From Phymatolithon calcareum (lineage: Eukaryota; Rhodophyta; Florideophyceae; Hapalidiales), in the NCBI GenBank assembly GCA_977006965.1, contig OZ345355.1, positions 3,504,001 through 3,568,000 on the forward strand: a DNA stretch of 64,000 nt. The letters are read 5' to 3'. The notes below the pieces were generated by a model. That model made no database searches. It saw only the letters and a list, made by a program, of their open reading frames with translations, and was not told the DNA's origin. Made by a program: the position numbers and the translations under genes. The number at the start of each line of letters is the position of its first letter. Within the stretch, counting starts at the first letter, position 1. Below, in pieces: positions 44,790 through 55,628 of the stretch.

Positions 44790-46558
44790 TCAATCAACTT
44801 GCAGCACTACGCTACTCGCTAGCAACAGATTTGTTGAAGATAGCTGCTCAACTGAAGTGTTCATTACTTTTGACAAGTACTCCAAGAACTGTTCCTCTGT
44901 CTTCTGCGTCATAAGCTTTCCAGCGCGGTACTTTTGCAGCATTATAGTAGCATAGCTTGCACGGAAGGCCATTGTAGATACGTTAGACATCTCAAGATCA
45001 ATTCTTCCGAGAAATAGTTTCAGAGTTCGAGTGATATGACCACTGTCAAGACTAACGTCGGTAGCTGTGTGGAGAAGAAGTGTTTTCCTTAGGATTCCGG
45101 ACTCATCGACGCCGGTACACTGCAAGATTAAGTCGCGAACGAATCGGATGTGAAACGAAAGGTAAGGAAACGTCGATGCCGGAAACAAGACGTATGGACA
45201 GTCATTATTTCTTGTAGTCTTCTCGTGGATTGTACACAGCTTGAAGTAGCCATTCTCACTCGCTTCCGTTTCCAACACTTTAAGTTGGCTATACGAAGGT
45301 AACACGAGCTCTGCGTAGACCTGGGGGCGCTGACCTGCTCCGTTCATAATGAGTAAGCACATAAAATTGATGCACCACTTATTCAAAAGCGAAGCGATTT
45401 GCTTCTGAAAGCTGATCTTCTGCTTAAGTGTCAGCTTCTTCCCTAGTCTTGATGCCTCAGATTCCTTAAAATACTTCTTGATACTAGGAAAGCACTTCAT
45501 CAGGACTTGGCTCGCTCTCTTTGAGCACAGAGAAAAGTCAGGACAGTGAAGAGTTTTCCCTCTTCAATCATTCGATTTATGTCTTGTTTCTCTTTCATTA
45601 GTTGTCTGGCTAGTCGCTTGTGACTTGCAGCGGTCTTCCAAATGAATCGAGCCGTGAGCTCAGCTTTTCCGCTGAAGTCTGGGTTGCTCGAACGAACGTA
45701 GAAGTCAGCGCCGTCGGGGAGCCTAACAAGAGTATTTACCTTCTGAGTCACAGTGGTTGGAGCGGCCCTGATTTGAAAATAGCCGAGAAACGCTTCAGCC
45801 AGTGCCTTGTCGCAAATTAAGCGGAAGAGATTTCCAGGTTCGCACAGATTCTTCAGGTCGCATTTCTTCAAAGTAACACACATACGTGCGAATTGACCGA
45901 CGGTAACCTTAAATTGTGCATACGTTTTAGAATCTTGTCCGGCATTGATAGCTGGAGCAAAATCAACTTCGTAAACAACCTTCATGTCGTTCGAGTTTTC
46001 TTGCGTAATACGAAGTCCTTCATAAGAACGCATACCTCTTCGAACTCGATCGGTGATCTCCATCTTGGCCTCTTTTGAGGTGAAAAAATCAGGAGACAAA
46101 AAGCTTATATCCAAATCCTAGCATTCTTCAATGTTTAACGGACCAGAAGCACTTTTGATCAAATCAGATTTAGTCTTCTATAACTTCTTCTTCGGGACAC
46201 ATACGTGAAAGTCCTTTATCACACTTGCTTGGCGAGCGAGAAGCTTCTGAAGAAGACTCTTTTCCCCGGGGGCAACAAATTCTTCTCCTGAGGATACTAA
46301 GTCACTGTCTTCATCCCGGGAATAGTCCGACGACGATACATCAAGGACATTTTCATCGTCACGCTGACCGTGAGAAGCTCCTTCATGTCCCGAAAACGAG
46401 ATAGTTTTGTTGATCTTTGGAAAGTCGGCTTGCGGAAGGACCTTTCCGTGATCTTGAGTGGCTCCCACAGATTCTGAGCTAGAGCCTATGGAGTCTTCTT
46501 CATCGGAGATAAGAGAGACATTGACGTTCATCGCAAGTCGTTTTTCGCGCGAACCCAT
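44790..46558 (-). CDS. tyrosine-recombinase-like protein, one intron and a -1 frame step
   Basis: Three minus-strand segments form one gene. Exon 1 (46,558-46,205) encodes an acidic Ser-rich N-terminus (LISDEEDSIGSSSES). A phase-0 intron (46,204-46,118) joins it in frame to 46,117-45,500, which resembles a recombinase core-binding domain (QIRAAPTTVTQKVNTLVRL). In the -1 frame, 45,563-44,790 resembles the catalytic domain: GAGQRPQVYAELVL (first catalytic Arg), HEKTTRN (candidate Lys), MAFRASYATIML (second Arg, with Met where His is usual). No convincing catalytic Tyr follows; NTSVEQLSSTNL occupies its place. The product of about 560 residues could be a Crypton- or DIRS-like recombinase or a host protein derived from one. 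The missing His and Tyr suggest that strand cleavage may be lost. Confidence 0.6.
45554..45560 (-). promoter_or_regulatory. candidate -1 frameshift heptamer in the recombinase-like gene
   Basis: Minus-strand codons read GAG GGA AAA CTC, so G GGA AAA is a correctly phased GGGAAAA heptamer. The -1 frame opens at 45,563 and the zero frame stops at 45,500, so the site is within the 64-nt overlap. Downstream, GACTT...AAGTC encloses TTCTCT...AGAGAG, a possible nested stem, but it starts about 14 nt after the heptamer, farther than usual. A TGATG stop/start overlap at 45,498-45,502 is an alternative route to the second ORF. Confidence 0.45.
46118..46204 (-). other. 87-nt phase-0 intron
   Basis: On the minus strand the donor is CAC|GTATGT and the acceptor is GAATGCTAG|GATTTG. 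Without splicing, TAG stops lie in both adjoining frames (46,180-46,178 and 46,120-46,118). With splicing, codons for ...KDFH and DLDIS... join in frame. The donor is a full consensus. Confidence 0.65.
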
Positions 46559-46564
46559 CTTGTC

Positions 46565-47879
46565 GTACTCCCAAGTGAGTATTAGGGGTTAGCGACGTAT
46601 TCAATGTCATGAACTAATAGTCCTTCTTAAGTACAGACTATCAACATTTTACAGGGCCCATGATATGCTTGAACAGGTCCGAATTGCCATCTTTACAGTA
46701 CGTGACCTCAAAAGAATCTTCCGGCAGTAAACTGGAATTAAAGTCCGGGAGCTCTCTAGATTTAGGAACGTACTGCTCACAGAGAATTTAGAGGTAGTCA
46801 GAAGCTCGTTCTCAAACGAGTTAAATACGTGTAGATTTCATTCAGCTAAAGTCCCTCGTGTCGTAAGAAAGGAATTTCTTTAGTAAAAAAATTAGCTTGT
46901 GTAATATTTTTTTACGTATGTAATACGCATTCCACCATGGACGTATTTCCTGTTTTATGGAAGCGTATGGATTCCTGAATAATCGTGTTCTGATTACTGT
47001 AAAACAAGAAAGCACAACCTGAAAAAAGACGATACATTTGACAAACGGGGGGGAAATAACATACTGGCACAAGGAGTATATTTTCTGCTCAATGAACTTC
47101 AATCACAGTACAACGTAGTTACGATCTGCTTGCTGCTGGTACGTATTTCAGATGACGAAGATTGACGAAGATAGCTCAATGAACAATCTTTACATATTGA
47201 AGTCTCGGTAGTTCAGTATAGTCAACTTGGAGAGCCAGATTTTTACTAAGTAATAGACATATCTAAAATGTAGATGTCGATCAAGTATATTTTTTTCTAA
47301 AAACAGTTAACGGTGAGTCGATCATTGTCGAGAAATTAAGAAATAATTTGAAGAGAAGTGATATTTCAATCTCTCCCCTTTCAAAGACTTGATTTATCCA
47401 AAATTGTTTAAGTTATTCATTCCCGGTTCTAATCCAAGGGGAGAACTAGATGGACCAGAATTTCGAGAACTGCGTATCTTCCGGCTAATTAAAGACCAAT
47501 CGAAAATGTGGATCCTTTATGTACAATAGGACCTTCCTGGAAACACAAAAACTGGATTTGTGCGGACTAAACCTGTCATGTTTTGGATACCTGTAATGTT
47601 TTGTGTCGTCACAAAGGCAGTTACTCCAATTCCCAGTGAGAAAATTGGTAACGTCCCAGAACGAGATTTACTTTGAATTAGGGACAGCTGGAACTCAGTT
47701 CACTGAAATATTCTCCTTCCATGCTCATGTATTTCTATCAACCAGCTCTCCGACATGGTCAGTAGTCGAAGCACAGGATTTACCCTGTGCTTCCGCCCAT
47801 GGCTACTTTGTGATATTGCCTCATGTACGCCCACTCTCTCTCCTATCGTTCGGCACGAGCACGGTACAGAAACTGAGAG
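46565..47879. other. AT-rich intergenic, no confident gene
   Basis: Strongly AT-rich with short ORFs only. Nothing is recognisable. Confidence 0.35.
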
Positions 47880-48255
47880 CTCACCCAAGGAATTGATAGC
47901 GAAGATGGCGACAGTAATGATGATAGCGTATCCGTGCCTGAGCGTGAAAACGGGAAAAATTCGTCGCAGGAGATACTGTAGGCCCTCTCGCGTCCCTTGG
48001 AGCATCTACGGTAATCCAGATTGCGAAGAGAAACTAGCGAGTTTGGAGAGTTGACCAGACTTCTCAATTTACAGCTAGTTCAAGATCAAAACCGGCGAGC
48101 AGCGGAGCGCAAGGATCATGCCGAATAGCGAGAGGAAGAGCGGAAAGAACGTGTAGAACAGAAAGCAGAGAAGAGAACATGGCGTGAACCGGAGGATAAG
48201 AGGAAAGACCAATTAATGCAAATGATGATGGTTTCCCGCAACAAGAAAAATTGAG
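47880..48255 (+). pseudogene. decayed Myb/MADF-like charged C-terminal region
   Basis: One plus-strand frame reads IDSEDGDSNDDSVSVPER, then (after stops) LTRLLNLQLVQDQNRRAAER, then EEERKERVEQKAEKR and LMQMMMVSRNKKN before a stop. An acidic linker, a long Glu/Arg coiled helix and a Met-rich end are typical of Myb/SANT-like proteins linked to PIF/Harbinger elements or plant-type regulators. Three or more in-frame stops show that it is not functional. The N-terminal DNA-binding part is not visible. Confidence 0.4.
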
Positions 48256-49550
48256 CCTTGAAGTTCTTGGCTTCAATCCTATTTTTCGAATGTCATGTTA
48301 TAGAATGAATAAACCGATGCTCAAGTTATTGTTGCTCTTGAAGACCAAACATTTAAATAGACCCCCAGCCGCTGCACACACTCCCACCACGGATACTACT
48401 GGATATGCTCTCGACTTTGACGATTAAGCACGTCAGTAGCTGTTTTTAAGGAGTCTCTGAATTTGGGGCATATATTTTTCCGTCATCCCCGACTAACCAA
48501 ACATCGGAAAATTTTTTGAGATCCTACTCAGCTCCAAACAGACAGTTAGCTTCTAAACTAAGTTGCGTCATAAACGTGGTGAGAATATAGTTCATCACTC
48601 GCCCACAAATTGAACATATGTGCGACCTGAAAAGAACAGCAAGCACCACACTCATGTTCTTACGTGCGTGTGTGAAATCCTTGAAAATCTGAATTTCTTT
48701 CGGAGGCATGGACAAGTAAAAGTAGAATATATATATATATATCAGGCTAAAGAAATTTAGAAAAATCGATTCCGGATCGCAAAATGATAGATCTTGAGTG
48801 GGTAAACTCCAGCAAGCTAAAAATTCCGGATCCAAGTCTGTACGTATCAGAATGTAGATTCTTCACGTCACACTAGAAGTAATTTGCAGAAAGCGATTCT
48901 GGATCGAAATATTTTTGAATACGATTGGCTAATATTTGCATGGCAAATATTTGGAATCTATGTAGTTCAGAGGTTTCCATTGTAGCACTGTAAACTCTCT
49001 TCCTACTAGGCACTCGTGTCCGTTACATATTTCAGCCCAATTCAGTGCAGTCTATAATTCGTTTTACAACGTTCAATCATTTTCCCGTATGTAGGAGTAT
49101 TCGAAACGAAAGATATTTCAGGAATGAACGATGATGTGGAATTAGTCCCAATTATGAAACAAGATGACGGCCATGAACTGGAACGTCATTTTAGGCTGAA
49201 TGACGTTCGATCAGTGAACATTGACTCCTGAGGGATGCAGCGGGTCACGCTTACGAGGTACATCAGCGGCGAGGAAAGGAACACTGGAAGAGCAAAGAAA
49301 CGAGATTCATCAGGAGGAGTTCATACACTAGAGTATAACAATGATGACATTGAAATGTGGTATAAAATGTGACCGGAAATTGGAATGCGGGGTCCTGTTC
49401 AGCTGTAAACAGTTCCGAAACTTCTTTACTGTAATTAGGCATCTTTTGAAAAGAAATAATTCTTTAAGGAACGCCTTCTACTAGCGAGGCGCCACGTTTC
49501 GAGGCGAGGCGGCTCCATATAATTTTAGACGTCACAATTCAGAGGCCCTT
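48256..49550. other. intergenic; short dispersed repeat fragments
   Basis: Near 48,757-48,790 and 48,890-48,945 are pieces related to 1,960-2,005 (cgattccggatcg; gattggctaatattt). An (AT)n run lies at 48,728-48,742. No gene was seen. Confidence 0.35.
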
Positions 49551-49678
49551 TTCAGTTGCCACGTTTTATAACGTCTAGACCTCATTTCAAGATAATCGTA
49601 TCTGGAATAGAAATCTGTACTTCTTCTTTGGTGCTCCCCTCCACCATCCCGTTGTTCAGCTCCTGGAAATCAAACACA

Positions 49679-50407
49679 ATGGAAGATGAGATTCCTCTTC
49701 AGGCTCTTTGTTCAGTTTTCAAGAGCACTTTAAGAAGAGAGGCGAAGGCCGAGTCTCGCCTCACCTCGGCCGATGTGTCGACTTACATTTCGCAAATGTT
49801 TGCATCAGCATCGCTTCTTGCTGTATTGTATTTTCCTGATCCAGTCTTCCGAAGGTCCGTCATCGATCATTTGAACAGACTTGACGACTCAAAATTCAAG
49901 AAAAATTTCTCCCGCCATCTCTATCTCGTGCATAATGTTGTCTTGAACGATATCGAGGCATCGAATGGAGGTCCCGAAGGAAACAAGAAATACTCTCCGG
50001 ATGAAGCGCAAATGAAAACCAAAAACGACTCGGAGGTTGTTGCCGTTCTTTTTGGAAGTCTTATTTTTGAAGCTGGATTCCAATCAATAGAACGATCAGA
50101 CAAAGTGCTCCGGTTTATATTCATATTTGTACAACTTTCTTCAGATGAAGACGCACCAGAGGCTCTGATGGCATGGGTTTGCGAGCAGATAATTGGGACC
50201 GTACGCGTCCTTATTTGCCATGATTCTGCCGGAGATTTCGGAACTGTTCCGGATCTGAAGACATTTACAGATTCATTTTTATCAATATGTCATCCCGACT
50301 TTCATGATCTTGTTTCTGCAAACGTTCATGACATTGGAAATATTTTCTCTTGCTTCACACCTGTATTTTTAAGGCTCGTAGTCCTCTCTGAGAGAAACAA
50401 TATGTAA
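49679..50407 (+). CDS. hypothetical protein
   Basis: The frame is open from 49,556, but that point is a TTG. The first ATG, at 49,679 (MEDEIPLQAL, context cacaATGg), gives 242 residues. Composition is that of a soluble, largely helical protein (LQALCSVFKSTLRREAKAES; a charged middle part; hydrophobic helices such as FIFVQLSSDEDAPEALMAWV). No domain is recognised. An ATTAATAAATG polyadenylation-like signal lies about 25 nt after the stop. Length, ATG context and lack of stops support a real gene of unknown role. Confidence 0.55.
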   Translation: MEDEIPLQALCSVFKSTLRREAKAESRLTSADVSTYISQMFASASLLAVLYFPDPVFRRSVIDHLNRLDDSKFKKNFSRHLYLVHNVVLNDIEASNGGPEGNKKYSPDEAQMKTKNDSEVVAVLFGSLIFEAGFQSIERSDKVLRFIFIFVQLSSDEDAPEALMAWVCEQIIGTVRVLICHDSAGDFGTVPDLKTFTDSFLSICHPDFHDLVSANVHDIGNIFSCFTPVFLRLVVLSERNNM

Positions 50408-50439
50408 TCTACCTTTATCCTGATTACTAATGTTAATAA

Positions 50440-52139
50440 ATGTAATGCCATCGCATGCACATTACTTCCTCGTGGATTCTTTGAAAACATTCCGGCCCAT
50501 TCCCCAGATTTTAGATCTGCTTTACTGAACGCAATGTCAGTATCTCTCGGTACGAAATATTCCACTACTTCAGCGTGATCTTCTGAACACACGATGGCCA
50601 TTCTTGTCGATCATTTTTCCATAGTTTTGAATCAGTTCAGCTCGAGAGCTATTGCTATCGATTTTGGTTGGTCAACAGTACGATCACAAATTTTTAGGAC
50701 GCGCTGGTGCAATGAATAGATTATTGACTAAACTCTGTGTAAATATGCGAGCAATAACTTTGATGACCTGAGCTCTCATAAATTAGTCGACGGAACCAGT
50801 GACATTAAAGCACATCACTTAAATTCAAAAAATAGAAATCTTTTATGAGTATAGTAAATAAGTGACGGAGACATACAGCACTCAATGTGGATAAATGTTA
50901 ATTTTTTCCGAGTGCATTATTCGAATTATTTTTCTCGCGAACAATATCTGATCTGAAAGAACTATAAGAAGTCTTTGCTTGGTTAACGTCCGTAGTTTAA
51001 AGATATGAATTCATTACTCGTTCGTTACAAATTAAAGTGAGATAAAATGAGATCACCAGGTAATCTTCAAAATCTTCGGTTCATCGAGAAATAGTAAGTT
51101 CTAGAGCAGCTTGACGTAGCCGTCCTTGTACATTCTTACCGGAAGACAGTCGAGATTGAACTTTCTTGTGCCGAAGTTCGGAACCGCTCGAAGCTTCACC
51201 GCCAGCTAACACTCATCAGGCTTATTGAAACCATGAAATGGCGTAATGAGCACAAAATTTGGGAAGTACTCCTGCCACAAACAAAAGTGGTTAATGACAT
51301 TTCCATCTAGGCGCGCTCTGCTCAAGACGGAGTGGTAAAAGCATTTCAAGAATACTCTTTGGACTGGACATATATTCTTATCAGTATCAAGGGCGCTCTT
51401 TGCATCGCTTTCATGCGAAAACGTACTTCGCCTTTGAGCCTTGGAAAAGAATTCGCTAGAATTTTTTCAGATTTCATCGTCTCGTCATCCAGCCTTGGCG
51501 TTACTAAATTCTGTACACTTTGAAGGTCAATAGAAGTTGTCGAAATTAAGGACAACCTTTTGAATGAAACAGCAGTAAATGGAAAGCGGTTTTCAGTAAT
51601 GCAACGAGAACTCTTCTACGAGGAGGCCACGACACATTTGTCTTGTGAATGCAGTCCGATGTTGAACTGCCTCAGATTCCATTTATTCGCATTGCTTTGC
51701 AGCAGTGCTCCTATTCACAACAATCTTGTTGGACAAATATTGCCACAGCCTTGAGATGTATATTGTGCGTGTCCTCATATATCTTTCCAAAAAAAATATT
51801 CCGATAGAAAAAGTTCGTGAAACCAACCCCGCCAGCTCATTCAATGTACCGCCCAGCGATATCACCCACGACTTTTGCCGTAATCATTTTTCAGATATTG
51901 CATCTCGCACAAATTCAATCGCCGCGTCTTGCTTATGTGCTGCATTGTACATAAGCACCTTCGCTGCCTCCAGTCGTTCCACTTCTTCTACTACTTGGAA
52001 CTAGTGATTTACATTCCTTCCAATCGCTGTGAGTCGGATTCGCCCGACTCGAAATCATAAAATATGTAGAAAGAGTCGTTTTTCGGCTTTCCCATACATG
52101 TCGAAATACTTGCCATGTATCAGGCGGCCAAGGCCACTC
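50440..52139. other. no confident gene
   Basis: AT-rich sequence with short ORFs (for example 50,326-50,601 minus, partly antisense to the hypothetical gene). No domain was seen. Confidence 0.3.
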
Positions 52140-52376
52140 TCGAAACCTGAAACCCGGGACTCAAGACAGTGGAATACTTTTCCCCCTCGAGGCTCTAAGC
52201 CAGAGGTTGGTTTTGATATTTCCGCCAGATCGTGTCGAAATCGACCACGCTAACATACAAGTACGAAAGACCCTGTTTGTCGCCCAATTGCCTTCGCAAA
52301 GTTGTCCCAAGCGTCTGCAGATGCGTTGGTAACTTTTAAATAAAAAACTTCCACTTCTTCTTCTTTTCCCATACAT
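52140..52376 (+). repeat. LINE A-family 3' end
   Basis: It shares with 24,595-24,876 the ttttccccctcgagg block and the end gtctgcagatgcgttggtaac then ttttaaataaaaaac and (TTC)n. The middle is diverged. Confidence 0.55.
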
Positions 52377-52747
52377 GTAAGGGTGCAAAAAGCGGGATAA
52401 GGCTGGACTATTTTTGGAATGGATTCTCGATTAAAAGTTTCTTTTTCATTGGCATTAAATTGTATGTACAAATCACTGATCGTAAGTGGCTAAAGAAGTG
52501 CCTGTGGGAGGGGCGGTAGGGTCCTTCCAACTATGACAGACGTTCCAATGCTGTAAGGCGCAAAGAGAAAGCCCACCAGCTAAAGGACGGCAAGCAGCCT
52601 TTGAACGAGCAGTATATATGCCTGCCTGAGTGCTTGTGAAATTACGTCAGTCCCCGAGAAGTTAAGAGTTGCTTATATTTTGAAGTACGAACTGTCTTGG
52701 CAGCTGCGGAGGCGAAGCGGATATGTTAGACGGTTTAACTCGTCGAA

Positions 52748-52921
52748 ATGGCAGGCGCACAGAATAAGCTTGTCAGGACTGTGGCGGATGCATTTCCGGT
52801 GCTACCGATCGCAGGGCGGAGTGCCGCGCATCGGCAAACAGGCGTACAGCGTACCTTGGCATCTGCGGGGACAAAGCTGTTCTTTAAAGTCTACCGCGTC
52901 GCACGCATAGCTTGTAAATAA
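52748..52921 (+). CDS. small 57-residue ORF, possible short gene
   Basis: Too short for routine ORF calls. It starts at ATG in a strong context (cgaaATGg) and ends TAA. The peptide is basic and low in bulky repeats (MAGAQNKLVRTVADAFPVLP at the start, LFFKVYRVARIACK at the end). The surrounding ~250 bp are more GC-rich than the flanks. The basic, amphipathic N-terminus would suit an organelle-targeted peptide, but that is speculation; I recognise no family. Confidence 0.4.
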   Translation: MAGAQNKLVRTVADAFPVLPIAGRSAAHRQTGVQRTLASAGTKLFFKVYRVARIACK

Positions 52922-52965
52922 TTCATTTTCAATATATTCACAGCTCGCTTTCGCGTACGAATAGA

Positions 52966-54535
52966 TTATTTAATCAAGAAAGTCAAATGCATATGTAGCT
53001 GGATGCACCACAGGTCTGCATTCATATGTAGGAAAAGCTGCATCTCAAGGTTCGCTGGAGACAGACTCTTCCTGTGCTTATTCACAGTGTATCCAGCTTT
53101 CGGGGAGAACCGTTCAACGATGTTGGAAGTAGGCAGTATCAAACGAAGGTCCAAATATCCGGAATGATTTAGAGAAAGCCTGCGTTTCTTCAATGCCTCG
53201 TCTGCAAAAGACATCGAGTCTTTGTCCACTGTCGTATCTGTTTCAGAATCCACAGAGACTTCTTTCAGAGAATCTTTTCCTTTTTTCTCTTGACTTGTCA
53301 TCAACTTAATTCTTTTGTCTTGCATTTTTGCGATACCGGTCTCTAAATGGGGATCTCGCACAATGCTAGCATTAGAAGATAACCTTGATTTTGCGCTGGG
53401 AAACTTAGCAATGACCGCGTCGAAAAGAACACGAACCTCAGCGATGGTGATTGAGTCACGTTGCAAGGCTTTTGTAACACTGTTGAGGTCAGTTAGGGAA
53501 AGTCGATCTCCTTCTCTTCGCAATACGTTGAGATCAGGTGATCAAATGTTCGTGCATCCATTTGCCTTATGAATTCCTTGATTTTCTGGTACCTGATGAC
53601 CATCTCACTCGTCGAACTCCACCTGGTTGCGTTGTTGCACTTACCTCGTAAATGGGTGTGCTCACGCAACCGCGCAGCTACGATTGGTGCTCGAAGTTTT
53701 TTATCAAGCCATTTACCTTCTCAACCAAAATTCTCTTGTCTGAAATCAGATCTTGCACTGCCAGACTGAAACGATGCGATGCACACCCAACCAGAGGAGT
53801 GCTGACTTTGTTGGCGAGTGATTGATTTGTACTGCAATTGTCACTAAGAAGGGCGACCACATTGTCGTATGACTTTCCATACAGCTGAAGTACGACCTCA
53901 GAGTACGCTTTGTGATGGTCCGCATCCTGAGTGACTTCATCTTCGAAAGGTGAGAACCCCAGAAATTCCGAAGTGTAACCAAATTTGTTGTCTGCTGGTG
54001 CAACTGCGAAGATGGCAACATAATGCGTGTCTCCCTCACTCCATCCATCGAAGGCAAATGCGAATTTTTCGGGCAGGTCTCGGCTTATTATTTGTTCCAC
54101 TCTCTTGATGAGGTGGCCCATGTACTTTACAACGGACTTAGTAGAATGGTTGGGGTATTTGATGTGCTTTCGAAACGCCTCTTGGTCGACAACAGAAAAC
54201 GGCGGCAGAGTCGAGACACGAAAATGCATCCAACCATGAGCCGAGACCACTTTAAGGTTGTAGAAGTAAGCCGCCTTGTCACTTGAATTAATCGATATTG
54301 TGCATGTCGATGACACGAGCGAAGAGTCGGTTTCCTGAAAATCTTTCAATTCCTCTCGACGCATGGCTCGCATGTGCGATAACAGATTGGCATATCCACT
54401 GCCCTTCTGCTTCCCGGCAGTGCCAAAAAGGCATCTCCAAACGCCATCGTCGTCGTCGTTGTCCTGGCTTAAAAAGCTTTCCCTGACTCGTTTCCCAAGA
54501 GTGGACTTGTGTGGCATGATTTCAGTAGTCCACAT
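52966..54535 (-). pseudogene. hAT-family transposase, two frame breaks
   Basis: The first part (54,535-53,678) has a degenerate BED-like region (VWRCLF...LLSHM), then FAFDGWSEGDTHYVAIFAV (first acidic block), LLSDNCSTNQSLANK (second Asp) and GCASHRFSLAVQDL. After a -1 step at about 53,699 the frame continues with RLREHTHL and ATRWSSTSEMVIRY. A second break near 53,530 leads to 53,523-52,966, ending in the hAT dimerisation block (LILPTSNIVERFS, then LFLHMNADLW). hAT enzymes excise by hairpin formation and make 8-bp target duplications. I could not find terminal inverted repeats. Confidence 0.85.
53696..53702 (-). promoter_or_regulatory. AAAAAAC heptamer at the hAT frame break
   Basis: Zero-frame codons ATA AAA AAC give a phased A AAA AAC heptamer, exactly where a -1 step restores the hAT reading frame (next codons CTT CGA). 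Because it is a six-A homopolymer, a simple one-base indel is at least as likely as programmed frameshifting. Confidence 0.35.
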
Positions 54536-54955
54536 AAAATTGAAGGACGCTCACAAAGATGTGCAATTGATAGAAGTTGATGAAGTGATGGAGGTAGGCT
54601 TGGATGTGAGTGATTTCACTTACCTGGGTCGCAATTTAAGTACTAGTGTTTAGACATTGCAGCGATCCTGATAACAGCTAATTGTCGGAAAGATGGTTCT
54701 AATGTTCTCATTAACGTTCAAATCATAGTACGATCTAGTCTACAAGCGAGACAAGTACTATTGATATCAATCAAGTGAATGTAATTTTGCAACGTTACGC
54801 AGGCAAGAAAACATGTACTATTTGGGAGCAACATTAGTAGTAATAGAAAAGACAAGTACGACCACCATCAGAATCAGACACGGAGAGTAATTCTAGAAGT
54901 ATTCTCCCTCGTGCAAAATAAATTATTTTATTTTATCGAGGCTATGAATGAATTA

Positions 54956-55174
54956 TTTTCTAAGACTTGTTTGTGAAAAGATTTGTTTTATATGCCAGTA
55001 CTATAGTCGTCGCAGGTAAGGGGGCATGATTCCTTTCTTCAATCTAAGCTAAACTGCTTACACACTCAGCCACGCGCATGACCACATGCACTCATAGAGT
55101 CCCATGTAGTATGAGAGCTCTCATAGCGAATGCGTTCGCGTTGGTCTCGGTTAAGCCTTGGTGAATCGGCTCCG
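54956..55174. repeat. B2 repeat of the split-repeat element
   Basis: 219 bp, matching 55,371-55,589 with a few substitutions, from ttttctaagacttg to aatcggctccg. Both share the block gtcgtcgcaggtaaggggg. Confidence 0.9.
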
Positions 55175-55280
55175 ATGCGGTTGTAACGAAGTTTGCTCAA
55201 GAATTGAGCTTAGTGAAGTGATTTCTCGATACGTAAAGAGACGAAGTTGAATTATCTGAAAACAGGGATGGGAAGGCGGG

Positions 55281-55370
55281 ACACACAGAAACTCCCCCCA
55301 AGACTTGGCGGCAATTCCACGCCCAAGTCCGTAAAAATCGTTCTGCTATGCAAGGTTGCAGAACTATATA
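55281..55370. repeat. A2 repeat of the split-repeat element
   Basis: It matches 59,314-59,420, which has a longer C run and two small insertions. It directly abuts B1 at 55,371, as the split arrangement predicts. Confidence 0.8.
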
Positions 55371-55589
55371 TTTTCTAAGACTTGTTTGTGAAAAGATTTG
55401 TTTTATATGCCAGTACTATAGTCGTCGCAGGTAAGGGGGGAAGATTCCTTTCTTCAATCTAAGCTAAACTACTTACACACTCAGCCACGCGCATGACCAC
55501 ATGCACTCATAGAGTCCCATGTAGTATGAGAGCTCTCATAGCGAATGTGTTCGCGTTGGTCTCGGTTCGGACTTGGTGAATCGGCTCCG
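55371..55589. repeat. B1 repeat of the split-repeat element
   Basis: Second copy of the 219-bp B unit, lying between the coding region and A2. Confidence 0.9.
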
Positions 55590-55628
55590 CCACCCCTTTA
55601 CTCTGGTGCTGACGTAACGTTGAAAAGC

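Noticed and set aside
49556-49678. N-terminal extension of the 49.7-kb hypothetical protein
   Set aside because: The frame there begins at TTG, and the eukaryotic start is far more likely the ATG at 49,679.
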